DNA of 64,000 bases from Streptomyces hokutonensis (GTDB lineage Bacteria; Actinomycetota; Actinomycetes; Streptomycetales; Streptomycetaceae): assembly GCF_000376565.1 (NCBI RefSeq), contig NZ_BARG01000058.1:1-64000 (forward strand), written 5' to 3'. A program made the translations under genes and the position numbers. The notes beneath the pieces were generated by a model. It did no database searches and was not told where the DNA came from. It worked only from the letters and a program-made list of their open reading frames with translations. This document shows positions 16,964 to 25,746 of this stretch, piece by piece; position 1 is the first letter of the stretch, and each line of letters opens with the position of its first letter.

Positions 16964-18136
16964 ATGCAAGCGAGACCAGTCATGGCGTGCGTCGGCCTGA
17001 TGGCCGGCACACTCGTAGCACTCTCCGGCACCCCGGCGCAGGCCGCGAGCGCCACCCAGTACGTGTCACCGACCGGCACCGCGAGCGCGGCCGGCACCCT
17101 GGCCGCCCCCACCACCCTCGCCACCGCGATCGGCCGCATCGCGTCCGGCGGCACGATCTACCTGCGCGGCGGGACGTACGCCTACGGCTCGACGATCACG
17201 ATCCCGGCGGGCGCCGACGGCACGGCGTCCGCCCGCACCACGCTCATCGCGTACAACGGCGAGACCCCGGTCCTCAACTTCGCTTCGCAGAGCGAGAGTT
17301 CATCGAACCGAGGGCTCCAGCTCTACGCCAACTACTGGCACGTCTACGGCCTCACGGTGTCGCACGCGGGCGACAACGGGATCTACGTCGGAGGCAGCAA
17401 CAACGTCATCGAGCGCACGGTGACGTCGTACAACCGCGACACGGGTCTCCAACTGGGCCGCATCTCCTCCAGCACGCCGAGCTCGTCCTGGCCCTCGAAC
17501 AACCTGGTCGTCAGCTCGGAGTCGCACGACAACGCCGACTCCGACGGCGAGGACGCGGACGGCTTCGCCGCGAAACTGACGACCGGTACCGGGAACGTCT
17601 TCCGCTACGACGTCTCCCACAACAACATCGACGACGGCTGGGACCTGTACACCAAGACGGACACGGGCGCGATCGGCCCGGTGACCATCGAGTACTCCCT
17701 CTCCTACGGCAACGGAACCCTCACCGACGGCAGCCAGAGCGGCGACGGCGACCGCAACGGCTACAAGCTCGGCGGCGACGACATCGCCGTCAACCACGTC
17801 GTCCGCCACGACATCGCCTACGGCAACGGCCATCACGGGTTCACCTACAACAGCAACCCGGGCACGATGACGATCTCGAACAACGTCGGCATCGACAACG
17901 CGGAGCGCAACTTCTCGTTCGACACGGGGACTTCGGTGTTCCGTACGAACACGTCCTGCCGCTTCGCGGTCAGCGGCTCGAACGACAAGACGGTGGGCGA
18001 CGCGGACAGCACCAACCAGTTCTGGACCGGGACGAACGGGTCCCGGTGCTCGTCGTACAGCGGCGCGCTGGGGTGGTCGTTCGCGTCGAGCGGGGCGTTG
18101 AGGGTGACGTTCGGGGGGACGGTGGTGAATCCGTAG
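16964..18136 (+). CDS. Secreted pectate lyase, right-handed beta-helix (PL9-like)
   Basis: This 390-residue exported protein has a signal peptide (MQARPVMACVGLMAGTLVAL, cleavage near AQA-A28) and a long right-handed parallel beta-helix. The stretch around residues 195-204 (GEDADGFAAKL, with Asp199 and candidate catalytic Lys204) followed by NNIDDGWDLYTKTDTGAIGP matches polysaccharide lyase family 9, which cleaves polygalacturonate by calcium-assisted beta-elimination. The ATG follows GGAGGCAGAACG. Expression is probably sugar-controlled through the upstream palindromes. It is unrelated to the neighbouring ribosomal genes. Confidence 0.88.
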   Translation: MQARPVMACVGLMAGTLVALSGTPAQAASATQYVSPTGTASAAGTLAAPTTLATAIGRIASGGTIYLRGGTYAYGSTITIPAGADGTASARTTLIAYNGETPVLNFASQSESSSNRGLQLYANYWHVYGLTVSHAGDNGIYVGGSNNVIERTVTSYNRDTGLQLGRISSSTPSSSWPSNNLVVSSESHDNADSDGEDADGFAAKLTTGTGNVFRYDVSHNNIDDGWDLYTKTDTGAIGPVTIEYSLSYGNGTLTDGSQSGDGDRNGYKLGGDDIAVNHVVRHDIAYGNGHHGFTYNSNPGTMTISNNVGIDNAERNFSFDTGTSVFRTNTSCRFAVSGSNDKTVGDADSTNQFWTGTNGSRCSSYSGALGWSFASSGALRVTFGGTVVNP

Positions 18137-18207
18137 GGGAAGGCCCCTCCGCACGACTGTCTGTCTCCCTGCCCGCCTGCTTGGACCGGCCCACTCGGCG
18201 CTGTTCG

Positions 18208-18275
18208 GCGGCGCACGCGACGAAGTCGGTCCAGGCGGTGGGGGCGAGGGCGAGGCGGGGGCCCTGGGAGCACGT
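18208..18275 (-). pseudogene. Remnant of a DUF397-domain protein
   Basis: Read on the minus strand this encodes GPRLALAPTAWTDFVACAA, the typical C-terminal end of a DUF397 protein (usual form GPxLxLxPxAWxxFV). The rest of the domain and its start are missing, and no stop follows directly. In Streptomyces DUF397 genes normally sit beside an XRE regulator and an ATP-binding protein; a relic of the latter is adjacent. Confidence 0.5.
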
Positions 18276-18545
18276 CGTGGCCGAGCCGGCGCGCCAACGC
18301 GGCCACACACGGCCGCGTACCGGCCGGGACTTCGGACTCACGCTCTACGTCGGCGGCGGCACCCTGCGCATCGGAGTCACCGACACCTGTGGCGACCGCC
18401 TGCCCCGCCGTCAACACCCGGTTGCGGAAGCCGAATCCACCGGGACTCCCCCTGGTCGAGGCGCTCGCCGACCGCTGGAGCATCGCCCGAAGACCGCGCC
18501 CACGCAAGACGATCCGGGCGGAACCGGACCTCGTACCGGAACCGG
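18276..18545 (+). pseudogene. Frameshifted relic of a HATPase (anti-sigma-like) ATP-binding protein
   Basis: Pieces of one protein appear in different plus frames: ANAATHGRVP (N-box of the histidine-kinase-like ATPase fold), then GRDFGLTLYVGGGTLRIGVT and DTCGDRLP after a one-base shift, then GLPLVEALADRWSIARRPRP and RKTIRAEPDL after another. This order is that of small Streptomyces ATP-binding regulators. At least two frameshifts and a missing N-terminus make it a pseudogene. The rest of the 674-bp gap 18137-18810 shows no further gene. Confidence 0.65.
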
Positions 18546-18745
18546 AGCACGGATCCTCGTGCTCCGGTGCGAGGGGCGCTCTTTCCCAAGAACCACGACG
18601 GTGAAAGAACCCCCACCAAGCCCCACCCCACCCTCCCGCCGGCCGAGTTCACGAATCACCCATGTGGGTGAACATGACCAACTGGGCTGGATTCCGGACG
18701 GGTTGCGTGATCTACGCTCAGCGCAAACAACTCCAGACATACGAC

Positions 18746-18781
18746 GGCCCTCGCCGGGACTGGCATCCCAAGGCGAGGGCC
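18746..18781 (+). promoter_or_regulatory. Leader hairpin before the helix-turn-helix gene
   Basis: GGCCCTCGCC and its exact complement GGCGAGGGCC enclose 16 bases that contain a second small stem (GGGA/TCCC). It ends 29 bases ahead of the ATG at 18811. It could be the terminator of an upstream transcript or a translation-control hairpin. Confidence 0.4.
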
Positions 18782-18810
18782 TGACCACCAAGGAAGAGAA
18801 CAGCTTCCCG

Positions 18811-19758
18811 ATGGATACACGCGACATTACCGCGCCCCCGCACACCCGGTCCCGGCACACCGCCGACAAACACCCGAACCAGCGGCACCAGGCGCCCGGA
18901 GTTGGGCTCACGCACGACAACTCCCGCCACACCACCCGCTTCACGGTGATCGGCAACCACCTCGCCCAGCACCCGCAGCTGTCGGCCCTCGCCATCGGAC
19001 TCGGCGTCCACCTCCAGTCCCTCCCCGCAGGCGCCCGCGCCGACATCAAGACCCTCGCCGCCCGCTTCCCCGAGGGCAAGACCCGAATCGCCGCCGCGCT
19101 ACGGGAGTTGGAGACCCACGGCTACCTCCGTCGCGAACGCCACCGCGTCCCCGACGGCCGGATCATCACGCGCACAATCTCCTGCAACCAGCCCGGCGGC
19201 CGTAGGGATCGTAAGGACCCCCACGCGCGGCCGGAAGCAGTGAAGGCCGCCGCGCCCCGCCCCCGCAAGGCGCTCCCACCCGTGCCGCGCCCGTCCTACC
19301 CGGCACCCGCCCTCCTCCAGAGGGCCACCGACCTCCTGGCAGACCTCCGGCGCCACGCCCCCGACTTCCTTCTGTCGGCCTGCGACACAGCGCACCTCGC
19401 CCCAGGAGTCGCGGCCTGGCTGGAGCGAGACGTCAGCCCCACCGCCGTACGCCACGCACTGACCACGGACCTGCCACCCGAAGGACTACGCCGGCCAGCA
19501 GCCCTCCTGGCCCACCGCCTGACGGCCCAGCTCCCGCCCCCACCACCGTTCCGCGCACCGGCGGCGGCACCAGTCGTACGGCACCCCCTCCAGAACTGCG
19601 AAGGCTGCGACCGCGCCTTCCGCTCCCCCACCCCAGGCCGCTGCGACGACTGCCGAACCGATCTCCCGGAGGCCACCCAGCATGAAGGGGACGATCCAGT
19701 ACCGAGCCATGAGGGACTTTCTGCAGTCCATGGACGACACCCTTCCCGGCAAATTTGA
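18811..19758 (+). CDS. Helix-turn-helix domain protein with C-terminal cysteine cluster
   Basis: The product is 315 residues. The N-terminal 30 or so residues are polar. Residues about 45-130 form a winged-helix-like region (ALAIGLGVHLQSLPAGARAD, KTRIAAALRELETHGYLRRE). A Pro/Arg-rich linker follows. Near the C-terminus CEGCDRAF and CDDC make a zinc-ribbon-like Cys4 group. Proteins of this build are common and uncharacterised in Streptomyces; a DNA-binding role is inferred. The last 77 bp overlap the next gene in another frame. The frame is open far upstream, but only from this ATG does it read like a protein. Confidence 0.75.
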   Translation: MDTRDITAPPHTRSRHTADKHPNQRHQAPGVGLTHDNSRHTTRFTVIGNHLAQHPQLSALAIGLGVHLQSLPAGARADIKTLAARFPEGKTRIAAALRELETHGYLRRERHRVPDGRIITRTISCNQPGGRRDRKDPHARPEAVKAAAPRPRKALPPVPRPSYPAPALLQRATDLLADLRRHAPDFLLSACDTAHLAPGVAAWLERDVSPTAVRHALTTDLPPEGLRRPAALLAHRLTAQLPPPPPFRAPAAAPVVRHPLQNCEGCDRAFRSPTPGRCDDCRTDLPEATQHEGDDPVPSHEGLSAVHGRHPSRQI

Positions 19759-20152
19759 GATCACCAAGGAAGGGATCGTCCACGACATGACGGCGGGCAT
19801 CGGTCCGCACCAGCTGACCACGCAGTGTCTTCGCAAGCGCCTGGAGAAGGTCATGCCGGACGAGCTGGTCGCTCACACGGGTGCACCTGATGTGGAAGTC
19901 GAAGGAGAGGGCATCCTGCGCCGTCCCGATGTGATGGTGATCGCGTGGTCGGACATGGACGTGCCGGGTTCGTTCAACCCGCGCTCTCTGATCGCCGCCA
20001 TCGAAGTCGTCTCCCGCTCCAACCCGGACAACGACTGGGTGAGCAAGATGCGCGACTATCCCCTGATCGGGATCCCCACCTACGCCGTCTTCGACCCCCG
20101 TACCGGCACGGGCGCCGTCCTCACCGACATCCACTACGGGGCAGTCCCGTAA
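19682..20152 (+). CDS. Uma2-family (PD-(D/E)xK nuclease-like) protein, probably C-terminally shortened
   Basis: This 156-residue protein has a Uma2/DUF820-like core: HQLTTQCLRKRLEKVM, then RRPDVMVI (conserved Asp) and LIAAIEVVSRSNPDNDWVSK (conserved Glu and Lys), then PTYAVFDPRTGTGAVLTDIH. These supply the acidic and Lys residues of a restriction-endonuclease-like fold. Family members usually run about 30-40 residues further; here the frame stops soon after the core. The ATG has GGAGG upstream and lies inside the preceding helix-turn-helix gene. The family's biological role is unknown. Confidence 0.75.
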   Translation: MKGTIQYRAMRDFLQSMDDTLPGKFEITKEGIVHDMTAGIGPHQLTTQCLRKRLEKVMPDELVAHTGAPDVEVEGEGILRRPDVMVIAWSDMDVPGSFNPRSLIAAIEVVSRSNPDNDWVSKMRDYPLIGIPTYAVFDPRTGTGAVLTDIHYGAVP

Positions 20153-20207
20153 ATCGGGAAACCCAACGGTGTTCTTGAGGCCCCCGCCGGGGTCGGAAAC
20201 CTCCCGG

Positions 20208-20567
20208 CTAGATCCGCGCCACGAGGATCATGACGACCATCCAGCCGACACAGCCCCCACATGCGATCACCAGCGGCAGCCACCTCTGGGCGCGCCGGGC
20301 CCGGACGACCAACCACACCGCGACCGCAACCACCGCGAGCCCCATGACGCCCGCGATCACCTGAAGACCACCGGACGCCTCCCCCGGGCCCTGGCCTGTC
20401 GCGGCCAGGCGGAGGACCGCCAGGAGGCCTACGGCGAGCAGTGTCACGAAGATGCAGGTGAGGCCGGAGAACAGGTTCCGATTTCGGTCGTCGACCGCGG
20501 CCAGCGCGTCTGTGCCGTCGCCGAGGCGGACGCCGCCGTCGGAGTTTGCCTGGTTCTCACGGTTCAT
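20208..20567 (-). CDS. Small membrane protein of unknown function
   Basis: A 119-residue minus-strand frame reads MNRENQANSDGGVRLGDGTD and then shows three likely membrane helices (FSGLTCIFVTLLAVGLLAVL, VIAGVMGLAVVAVAVWLVV, LPLVIACGGCVGWMVVMILV). A GTG four codons upstream is an alternative start. It is convergent with the Uma2-like gene and divergent from the S41 peptidase gene. I recognise no family. Confidence 0.55.
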   Translation of the reverse strand: MNRENQANSDGGVRLGDGTDALAAVDDRNRNLFSGLTCIFVTLLAVGLLAVLRLAATGQGPGEASGGLQVIAGVMGLAVVAVAVWLVVRARRAQRWLPLVIACGGCVGWMVVMILVARI

Positions 20568-20750
20568 CACGGCGTGCACCCTATGGGACTTCGGCGGATA
20601 CGCGAGGCAGGGAAACGGCGGACGTCCCGGGGGTTTCCCTCACCCCGATGCTCGGGTGTGCCGGATGGCAGGGGCGACCGTCGCTCGGTCAGGGTTGTAA
20701 GACATGCAGGTCAAGCAGGTCGGACCGCCGCACCGCGGGGAGATCAGAAC

Positions 20751-22142
20751 GTGCGTATCGCCACTGCTACCACCACCGCCACCGTCATCGCCTTGACCCT
20801 CGCCGCAGGCATCGCCGCGCCGGCCGCGTCCGCCTCCGGCGCCGGTCCCACCGTCGACGGCCTCTGGCGCATGAACGGCTACGGCACGGTCCTCGCCCTC
20901 GATCACGGGACGTACCAGGAGTACCAGACCACGTCCGTGAGCTGCCTCAAGGGCGACACCGCACGGCGGACGGGCCCGGGGACGTACACGGTGGGCGGCG
21001 ACGTCCTGACCGTCCGGCTGGGCCGCGACGGCGACCACGCCATCCTCGGCGCGGCCAGCGCGGTGGGCCATCGCAAGCTGGTCCGCATCTCGGCCCTACC
21101 GGCCGCCTGCACGCGCCCAACCCCCAAGGACCCGCTGACCACCTTCGACGTCTTCTGGCAGTCCTACGAGGAGAACTACCCCTTCTTCGCCGCCAAGGGA
21201 ATCGACTGGCACGCCGTACGGGACGAGTACCGCCCACAGGTGCACAAGAACACGACCAGGGCGGAACTGTTCGACATCTTCAGCAGGATGGTGCGTCCGC
21301 TCTACGACGCCCACGTCGCGGTCCAGGACGGCGACCGCGTGTTCGCCGAGGGCCGCCCCGGCACCGAGGTCCCCGACGAGGAACTGGACGCGAAGGTCAA
21401 GAAGTTCATCGAGGCGCGGGATCTGGCGAACGCGCCGTACCGCCGGGACTTCGCCAACGGCCGTATCACGTACGCGGACCTGGCGGGCAGCGGCCGTATC
21501 GGCTACCTCCGCATCTCCGGTTTCGCCGGCTACCTGCCCGACGAGAAGGCGTCGTACGCGGCCCAACTGGCCGAACTAGACCGGGCGTTGAACACCATCC
21601 TCACGCCGGAACGGTCACGTCACCTGCACGGCCTGATCATCGACCTGCGCATCAACGGCGGCGGCTCCGACGCCCTCGGCATCCACGTCGCGCAACGCCT
21701 GACCGACACCCCGTACATCGCCTACGCCAAGCGCGCCCGCAACGACCCGACAAACCCGAACCGCCACACTCACCCCGAACCGATCCAGGTACTCCCGGCC
21801 AAGGCCCCGCACTACACCGGCCCGGTGGCCGCCCTGACCGGCGGCTCGACGGTCAGCGCGGGCGAGACCTTCACCCAGGCCCTCCTCGACCGCCCCACCC
21901 GCACGATCCGCATCGGACAACCCACCCAGGGCGTCTTCTCCGACGTCCTGGAACGCGAACTCCCCAACGGCATGACCGCCTGGCTCCCGAACGAGGAGTA
22001 CCTGACCGACTCGGGCCGGACGTTCGACGGGACGGGGATACCACCGGAGGTGACGGTGCCGGTGTTCACGAAGGAGGAGTTCGACAAGCGACAGGACTCG
22101 GCGTTCGACCGAGCGATGAATCTCCTCGGGACCGGCCACTGA
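20751..22142 (+). CDS. Secreted S41-family serine peptidase
   Basis: This 463-residue exported protein starts at a GTG (after GGGGAGATCAGAAC) with a signal peptide ending near ASA. After an N-terminal beta-rich region and a helical segment (TTFDVFWQSYEENYPFFAAK), the S41/tail-specific protease domain covers about residues 230-440. It contains GLIIDLRINGGGSDALGIHV and GGSTVSAGET with the candidate nucleophile Ser369, then GQPTQGVFSD. No PDZ domain is evident. It probably degrades extracellular peptides; substrates are unknown. Confidence 0.85.
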   Translation: MRIATATTTATVIALTLAAGIAAPAASASGAGPTVDGLWRMNGYGTVLALDHGTYQEYQTTSVSCLKGDTARRTGPGTYTVGGDVLTVRLGRDGDHAILGAASAVGHRKLVRISALPAACTRPTPKDPLTTFDVFWQSYEENYPFFAAKGIDWHAVRDEYRPQVHKNTTRAELFDIFSRMVRPLYDAHVAVQDGDRVFAEGRPGTEVPDEELDAKVKKFIEARDLANAPYRRDFANGRITYADLAGSGRIGYLRISGFAGYLPDEKASYAAQLAELDRALNTILTPERSRHLHGLIIDLRINGGGSDALGIHVAQRLTDTPYIAYAKRARNDPTNPNRHTHPEPIQVLPAKAPHYTGPVAALTGGSTVSAGETFTQALLDRPTRTIRIGQPTQGVFSDVLERELPNGMTAWLPNEEYLTDSGRTFDGTGIPPEVTVPVFTKEEFDKRQDSAFDRAMNLLGTGH

Positions 22143-22312
22143 ACCCGGAGTACTGGACAACAAGGCCTACCCCGCCGAACACCCATCGCCCAAGGCATCA
22201 CCCTTAACGACCTTTCGATGTCATTAATTATCATCACCTCCAAAAATATGTAATGGAGCAGTTAATCTGCTCATCGACCGAATAATCCGGTCTGTCGATG
22301 ATGGAGGTGTGT

Positions 22313-22708
22313 ATGCGCAAGTGGGCGAAGATCGCTCTTGTGGCAGCCATGGCCTTGGGGGGCATGTCGGGACCGAGCGCAGGAGTCAGTTCCGCCGCGA
22401 CGAGCTGCTACGGCGGCGCACGGTCGGCGACCATCAGGCTGCCGTACGGCTCCAACGCGGTGGGGCCCTACTACACGACCAACCGCTGCATGGACATCAA
22501 CGTGCGGCTCACGTACGTCCGATACCAGACGGACGCCCGCTCCTGCCTGGAGCGGGCCAACGGTGCGACGATCAGCTGTAGCCGTTGGAAACTGCTGCCG
22601 TATCCGGGATGGGCAACGTTGTCCACCAACGTGCGGGACAACACCCGTTTCCGCCTGGAGTTCAGGACACAACCCGGCGAGAGCATCAGCTACCTCGTGG
22701 CTTCATAA
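22313..22708 (+). CDS. Small secreted cysteine-containing protein, unknown function
   Basis: The 131-residue product has a clear signal peptide (MRKWAKIALVAAMALGGMSG, cleavage after SSA) and a mature domain with four cysteines (near TSCYGG, NRCMDI, RSCLER and ISCSRW) that could form two disulfides. The pattern TTNRCMDINVRLTY is reminiscent of small exported beta-sandwich proteins, but I cannot name a family. The ATG is preceded by GGAGGTG. The 90 bases ahead of it are strikingly AT-rich for this genome. Confidence 0.75.
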   Translation: MRKWAKIALVAAMALGGMSGPSAGVSSAATSCYGGARSATIRLPYGSNAVGPYYTTNRCMDINVRLTYVRYQTDARSCLERANGATISCSRWKLLPYPGWATLSTNVRDNTRFRLEFRTQPGESISYLVAS

Positions 22709-22724
22709 GGCGTGCACACAGGTG

Positions 22725-22755
22725 GGTGGTGCCGGATGCGACATCCGGCACCACC
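22725..22755. terminator. Bidirectional hairpin terminator
   Basis: GGTGGTGCCGGATG and its exact complement form a 14-bp stem with a 3-base loop. It sits between the stop codons of the convergent genes ending at 22708 (+) and 22758 (-), so it can stop transcription from both sides. Confidence 0.75.
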
Positions 22756-22757
22756 TC

Positions 22758-23279
22758 TCACCTGCACCCCAAGGTCTTGAGGGTCGCCGGGAAGTAGGCC
22801 CGCATGAACTTCTCGATGTCCTTTCGGTGGGTGTGGTCCGTCAGGCGGATTGGGGGGACTTGGAGGGTGAGGGTGAAGTATTTGCCGCCGTTGGATTGGC
22901 AAGTGGCAGTCGAAATGGCTCCGTCGATGCCGACGATTGTCTTGTAGGCGGAGTTGATACTGCGCGGTTCCGTCACACGCGAGACCGATCCGGTGTTCTT
23001 GGCCAGATACATGAGATCTGTCTCGCTATCGCGCCATGAGAAGCGGAAGCCAAGCACTACCTCTCGCCCGGACAGCACCAGGCAAGGAGCGGTGATTGCC
23101 GCGGCCCGGTCAACGCGATCGTACTCATGCCACTCCTCGGTAGACGTCACAAGCGGACGCGCAAGATTGGGAGCGATACGCGTACCGCAGATCACATCTG
23201 GAATCCCCTTGTCGTTGGAACCACCACAGGACACAACAAGGGCAGATGAGAGGAACAGAGTGCAGAGACGCGCCTTCAC
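22758..23279 (-). CDS. Lipoprotein of unknown function
   Basis: A 173-residue product with a lipoprotein signal (MKARLCTLFLSSALVVSCGG, lipobox VVSC with Cys18). The mature part has two further Cys pairs (DVICGTR, APCLVL, ATCQSN, LGCR) and the segment YKTIVGIDGAISTATC. It overlaps the stop of the WXG-type gene by four bases, so it belongs to the same operon. A lipoprotein partner for a type VII-associated protein is plausible; nothing in the sequence proves it. Confidence 0.75.
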   Translation of the reverse strand: MKARLCTLFLSSALVVSCGGSNDKGIPDVICGTRIAPNLARPLVTSTEEWHEYDRVDRAAAITAPCLVLSGREVVLGFRFSWRDSETDLMYLAKNTGSVSRVTEPRSINSAYKTIVGIDGAISTATCQSNGGKYFTLTLQVPPIRLTDHTHRKDIEKFMRAYFPATLKTLGCR

Positions 23280-25312
23280 CTGGATCGCTCCCCAGACATC
23301 CCAGTCGCACGATCCATACCGTCCTCAGCTGATCGGCTGATCTCCGCCTGCGGATCGAGGTGCACGCCACCATCTTGCTGATGCACCCTTTTCCATTCAT
23401 TGGCGAGAGCCATCAGCTGACCGTTCCTCTTGGTATACGCCTGGATATTGTCGTCCGCCTGCTTGTTGTCCAGCCGCCGCTGCTCGTCAGCCAGCCACTG
23501 GTCCGTCACATAGTCAAACCCCGTCTGCACATCCCCACTGACCACAGGGATATAACTGATCGCCTTGTCGAAGAACGGCTTCGTCTCGAACTCTGCGACC
23601 TTCGGGTCTCCCGCGGCCTGGACCCGGGCCTCCTCCAGGAAGCCGACGGTGCGGCCGGCCGCGCTGAGGGAATCGGATGAGTTCGAGTGGTCGTTGTGGA
23701 TGGCCGACACCAGCGCCTGGTTCATCCCACCGTTCAACGTGCCGTACGCGCCCTCGTCCTTGGACACCTGTTTCGCGACCTCGAAGAGGCGGTGCTGGTC
23801 CAGAGGGGATTTGCTGACATCGACCTCGCTCATGGCCGCATGCACGGTATCCCCATGATTGATGAGCACGTTGGCCATCGGCTTCCGCAAAGACGGCGGA
23901 AAGTCGTCGCCGCTGTCCGACAGATATGTCAGCGCCGACTTGAAGACCGCGTCGTTCGTCGCCCGATCCCCCACCCGCGCCCCATGAGGATGCGCCGGAT
24001 CGATCCCTGTCGCCGCCGCCTGCAACGCCGCGCCGAATCCCGCCCGGTCGTCGCCGTCCAGCCGGGGGACATGGTGGCCGCCCTTCGAAAGGCCCTCGTC
24101 GTTCAGGGTGACGTTCCAGTCGCGGTCCTTCATGAGGTATTTCATGTGGGCGTCGGAATGGAGATAGCGCGCGGCCTCGGCGGGGTCGCGGCTCATGATG
24201 CCGAGGATGCCGTCGACGGGGTCGTTGGCGAACCAGCCGCCGCCCGCGCCGGCGTACGTGCCCTTCACCCGCCAGATCCCGGGGTTTTTCTTCTCCGCCG
24301 CGATCATGTCGTCGGTGAGGTCCTCGACCATTTCGGGCGCGTACCCGTGGCCCTTCCGCATCAGCGTGACCAGCGACTGGTAGCCGACCGCCTTGTCGAG
24401 GTGGAGGCCCTGGGCATCGGTGGCGTAGTGCTGGAGGCCCGCGTGGCGCATGTCGGTGCGCCATTTCCGGTACCAGTCGGCCTGTGGATGCCTCGTCGCC
24501 GCGGCTAGCGTGTTCGCGAGGCCCGTCTCGATCGTCGCGTACGTGCCCGCACCGGCGCCGCCCCGGACATGGATACGGTCGTTCAGCTCGTTCGTGAGTC
24601 GGAGCGTGTCCGTCGCGCCCAGGTCGTCCAGTAGTGTCCGCGCGAACACCTCGTCGCCGCTGTTGTCGCGGAAGGACCGTTCCAGTTCGGCGAGTTGAGC
24701 GTCCGTCAACTCGCCGCCCCTGCTCAGTTTTTGCAGGTACCGGTCCGTCTCATCGGCCTCGTAGCGTTCCACGTCACCCATCGCCCTGCCGTTGAACCCC
24801 CGCCCGCCGGCGAGGAGTTCGGAGTCGACGACGACGCCTGCCAGCGCGATCCGGACGCCCGCGTCCGCGTCCGTCACGTCGTGCACCGCCTTGGTGATGC
24901 GGTCCTGCCACTGCTGCGCGGCGTGCGGATCGGCGGGGGTGTCCGGCTGGCCGGGACCGGGGCTCACCACTCCCTGATCAGAGACCTGCATGCCCGCCCG
25001 GATCGCGTCCCCGCGCGCCGCCTCCACCCGGCCCCGCAGCTCCACGAACCGCTCGTGCGCGTCCCGCAGCAGCGACGCGATCGCCTTGGCCTCCGTCTGC
25101 GCGTACCCGAACTCCTTGAGCGTGGTGTCGAAGCGGGCGTTCGCCGCGTCGGCACTGAGCCCGGTCCACGTCGTGCCCATGGAGATGCCGTGCACATCCC
25201 GCCGGTACGCCGTCTCCTGCTTCTCGAACTCGCCCGCCATACCGTCCCAGCGCTCGGCCGCAGTGGTCAGCGCGGCCAGGTCGGTGGTCATGATCTCGTG
25301 ATACGTCGGCAT
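23276..25312 (-). CDS. Large WXG100/type VII secretion-associated protein (DUF6571-like)
   Basis: The 678-residue protein has an N-terminal helical hairpin with a Trp-x-Gly turn (GTTWTGLSADAANARF near residue 50), as in type VII secretion substrates. A long, mostly helical body follows (NTLAAATRHPQADWYRKWRT, GILGIMSRDPAEAARYLHSD, GGMNQALVSAIHNDHSNSSD). There are no membrane segments and no recognisable toxin active site. The body resembles the actinobacterial DUF6571 group. A GTG four codons upstream is an alternative start. It lies between a small WXG-like gene and a lipoprotein gene with which it overlaps. Confidence 0.75.
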   Translation of the reverse strand: MPTYHEIMTTDLAALTTAAERWDGMAGEFEKQETAYRRDVHGISMGTTWTGLSADAANARFDTTLKEFGYAQTEAKAIASLLRDAHERFVELRGRVEAARGDAIRAGMQVSDQGVVSPGPGQPDTPADPHAAQQWQDRITKAVHDVTDADAGVRIALAGVVVDSELLAGGRGFNGRAMGDVERYEADETDRYLQKLSRGGELTDAQLAELERSFRDNSGDEVFARTLLDDLGATDTLRLTNELNDRIHVRGGAGAGTYATIETGLANTLAAATRHPQADWYRKWRTDMRHAGLQHYATDAQGLHLDKAVGYQSLVTLMRKGHGYAPEMVEDLTDDMIAAEKKNPGIWRVKGTYAGAGGGWFANDPVDGILGIMSRDPAEAARYLHSDAHMKYLMKDRDWNVTLNDEGLSKGGHHVPRLDGDDRAGFGAALQAAATGIDPAHPHGARVGDRATNDAVFKSALTYLSDSGDDFPPSLRKPMANVLINHGDTVHAAMSEVDVSKSPLDQHRLFEVAKQVSKDEGAYGTLNGGMNQALVSAIHNDHSNSSDSLSAAGRTVGFLEEARVQAAGDPKVAEFETKPFFDKAISYIPVVSGDVQTGFDYVTDQWLADEQRRLDNKQADDNIQAYTKRNGQLMALANEWKRVHQQDGGVHLDPQAEISRSAEDGMDRATGMSGERSR

Positions 25313-25331
25313 GCGCCCCGTCACCCCAAGC

Positions 25332-25733
25332 TCAGTACGTGTCCAGCGAGGACTGCTGCCGCAACGTCGACCCCACCGCCAGATCCGTACTCGTCAGCAC
25401 CGCGTTCCCGCTCCGCAGCGCGTCCTTCTCCGCGCCGAGCCGGTCCATCAGGTTCTTCACCTGGTCCGCCCACGCCCCGTGCGCCTTCTTGAGAGCGGCC
25501 GAGGTGAGCCACCCGTCCCCGTCCCTCGCCGCGAACTCCCGTACGGCGGCGCCCACTTCCTCGTCCGCCCAGCGGCCCGCCGCGAGCGTGTCGGGTTCGA
25601 TGCACTCCTCGATCGCCTTCGCCGCCGCCCGTTTCTCCCCCGGCGAGGACGCCAGCTTCCCCGGAGCCGAAACGCCCAACTCCCTCGGCACACCCGACAC
25701 GCCCAGCACACTCGACACACCCGGCACGCTCAC
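25332..25733 (-). CDS. Small helical WXG100-like / type VII target protein
   Basis: The 133-residue product starts at a GTG after GAAGGGATC. The first 25 residues are Ser/Val/Gly-rich (MSVPGVSSVLGVSGVPRELG). The rest is two long helices (AAAKAIEECIEPDTLAAGRW, LKKAHGAWADQVKNLMDRLG) ending LAVGSTLRQQSSLDTY, an ending common in Streptomyces WXG100-like partner proteins. It lies directly upstream of the large WXG protein and 13 bp after GH115. Confidence 0.7.
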   Translation of the reverse strand: MSVPGVSSVLGVSGVPRELGVSAPGKLASSPGEKRAAAKAIEECIEPDTLAAGRWADEEVGAAVREFAARDGDGWLTSAALKKAHGAWADQVKNLMDRLGAEKDALRSGNAVLTSTDLAVGSTLRQQSSLDTY

Positions 25734-25746
25734 CGCGATCCCTTCG

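Noticed and set aside
16939..19758. One plus-strand open frame of 939 codons running from the pectate lyase to the Uma2-like gene
   Set aside because: Its first part is a shadow of the lyase and its middle crosses the ATP-binding-protein relic. Only the part from 18811 is a believable protein.
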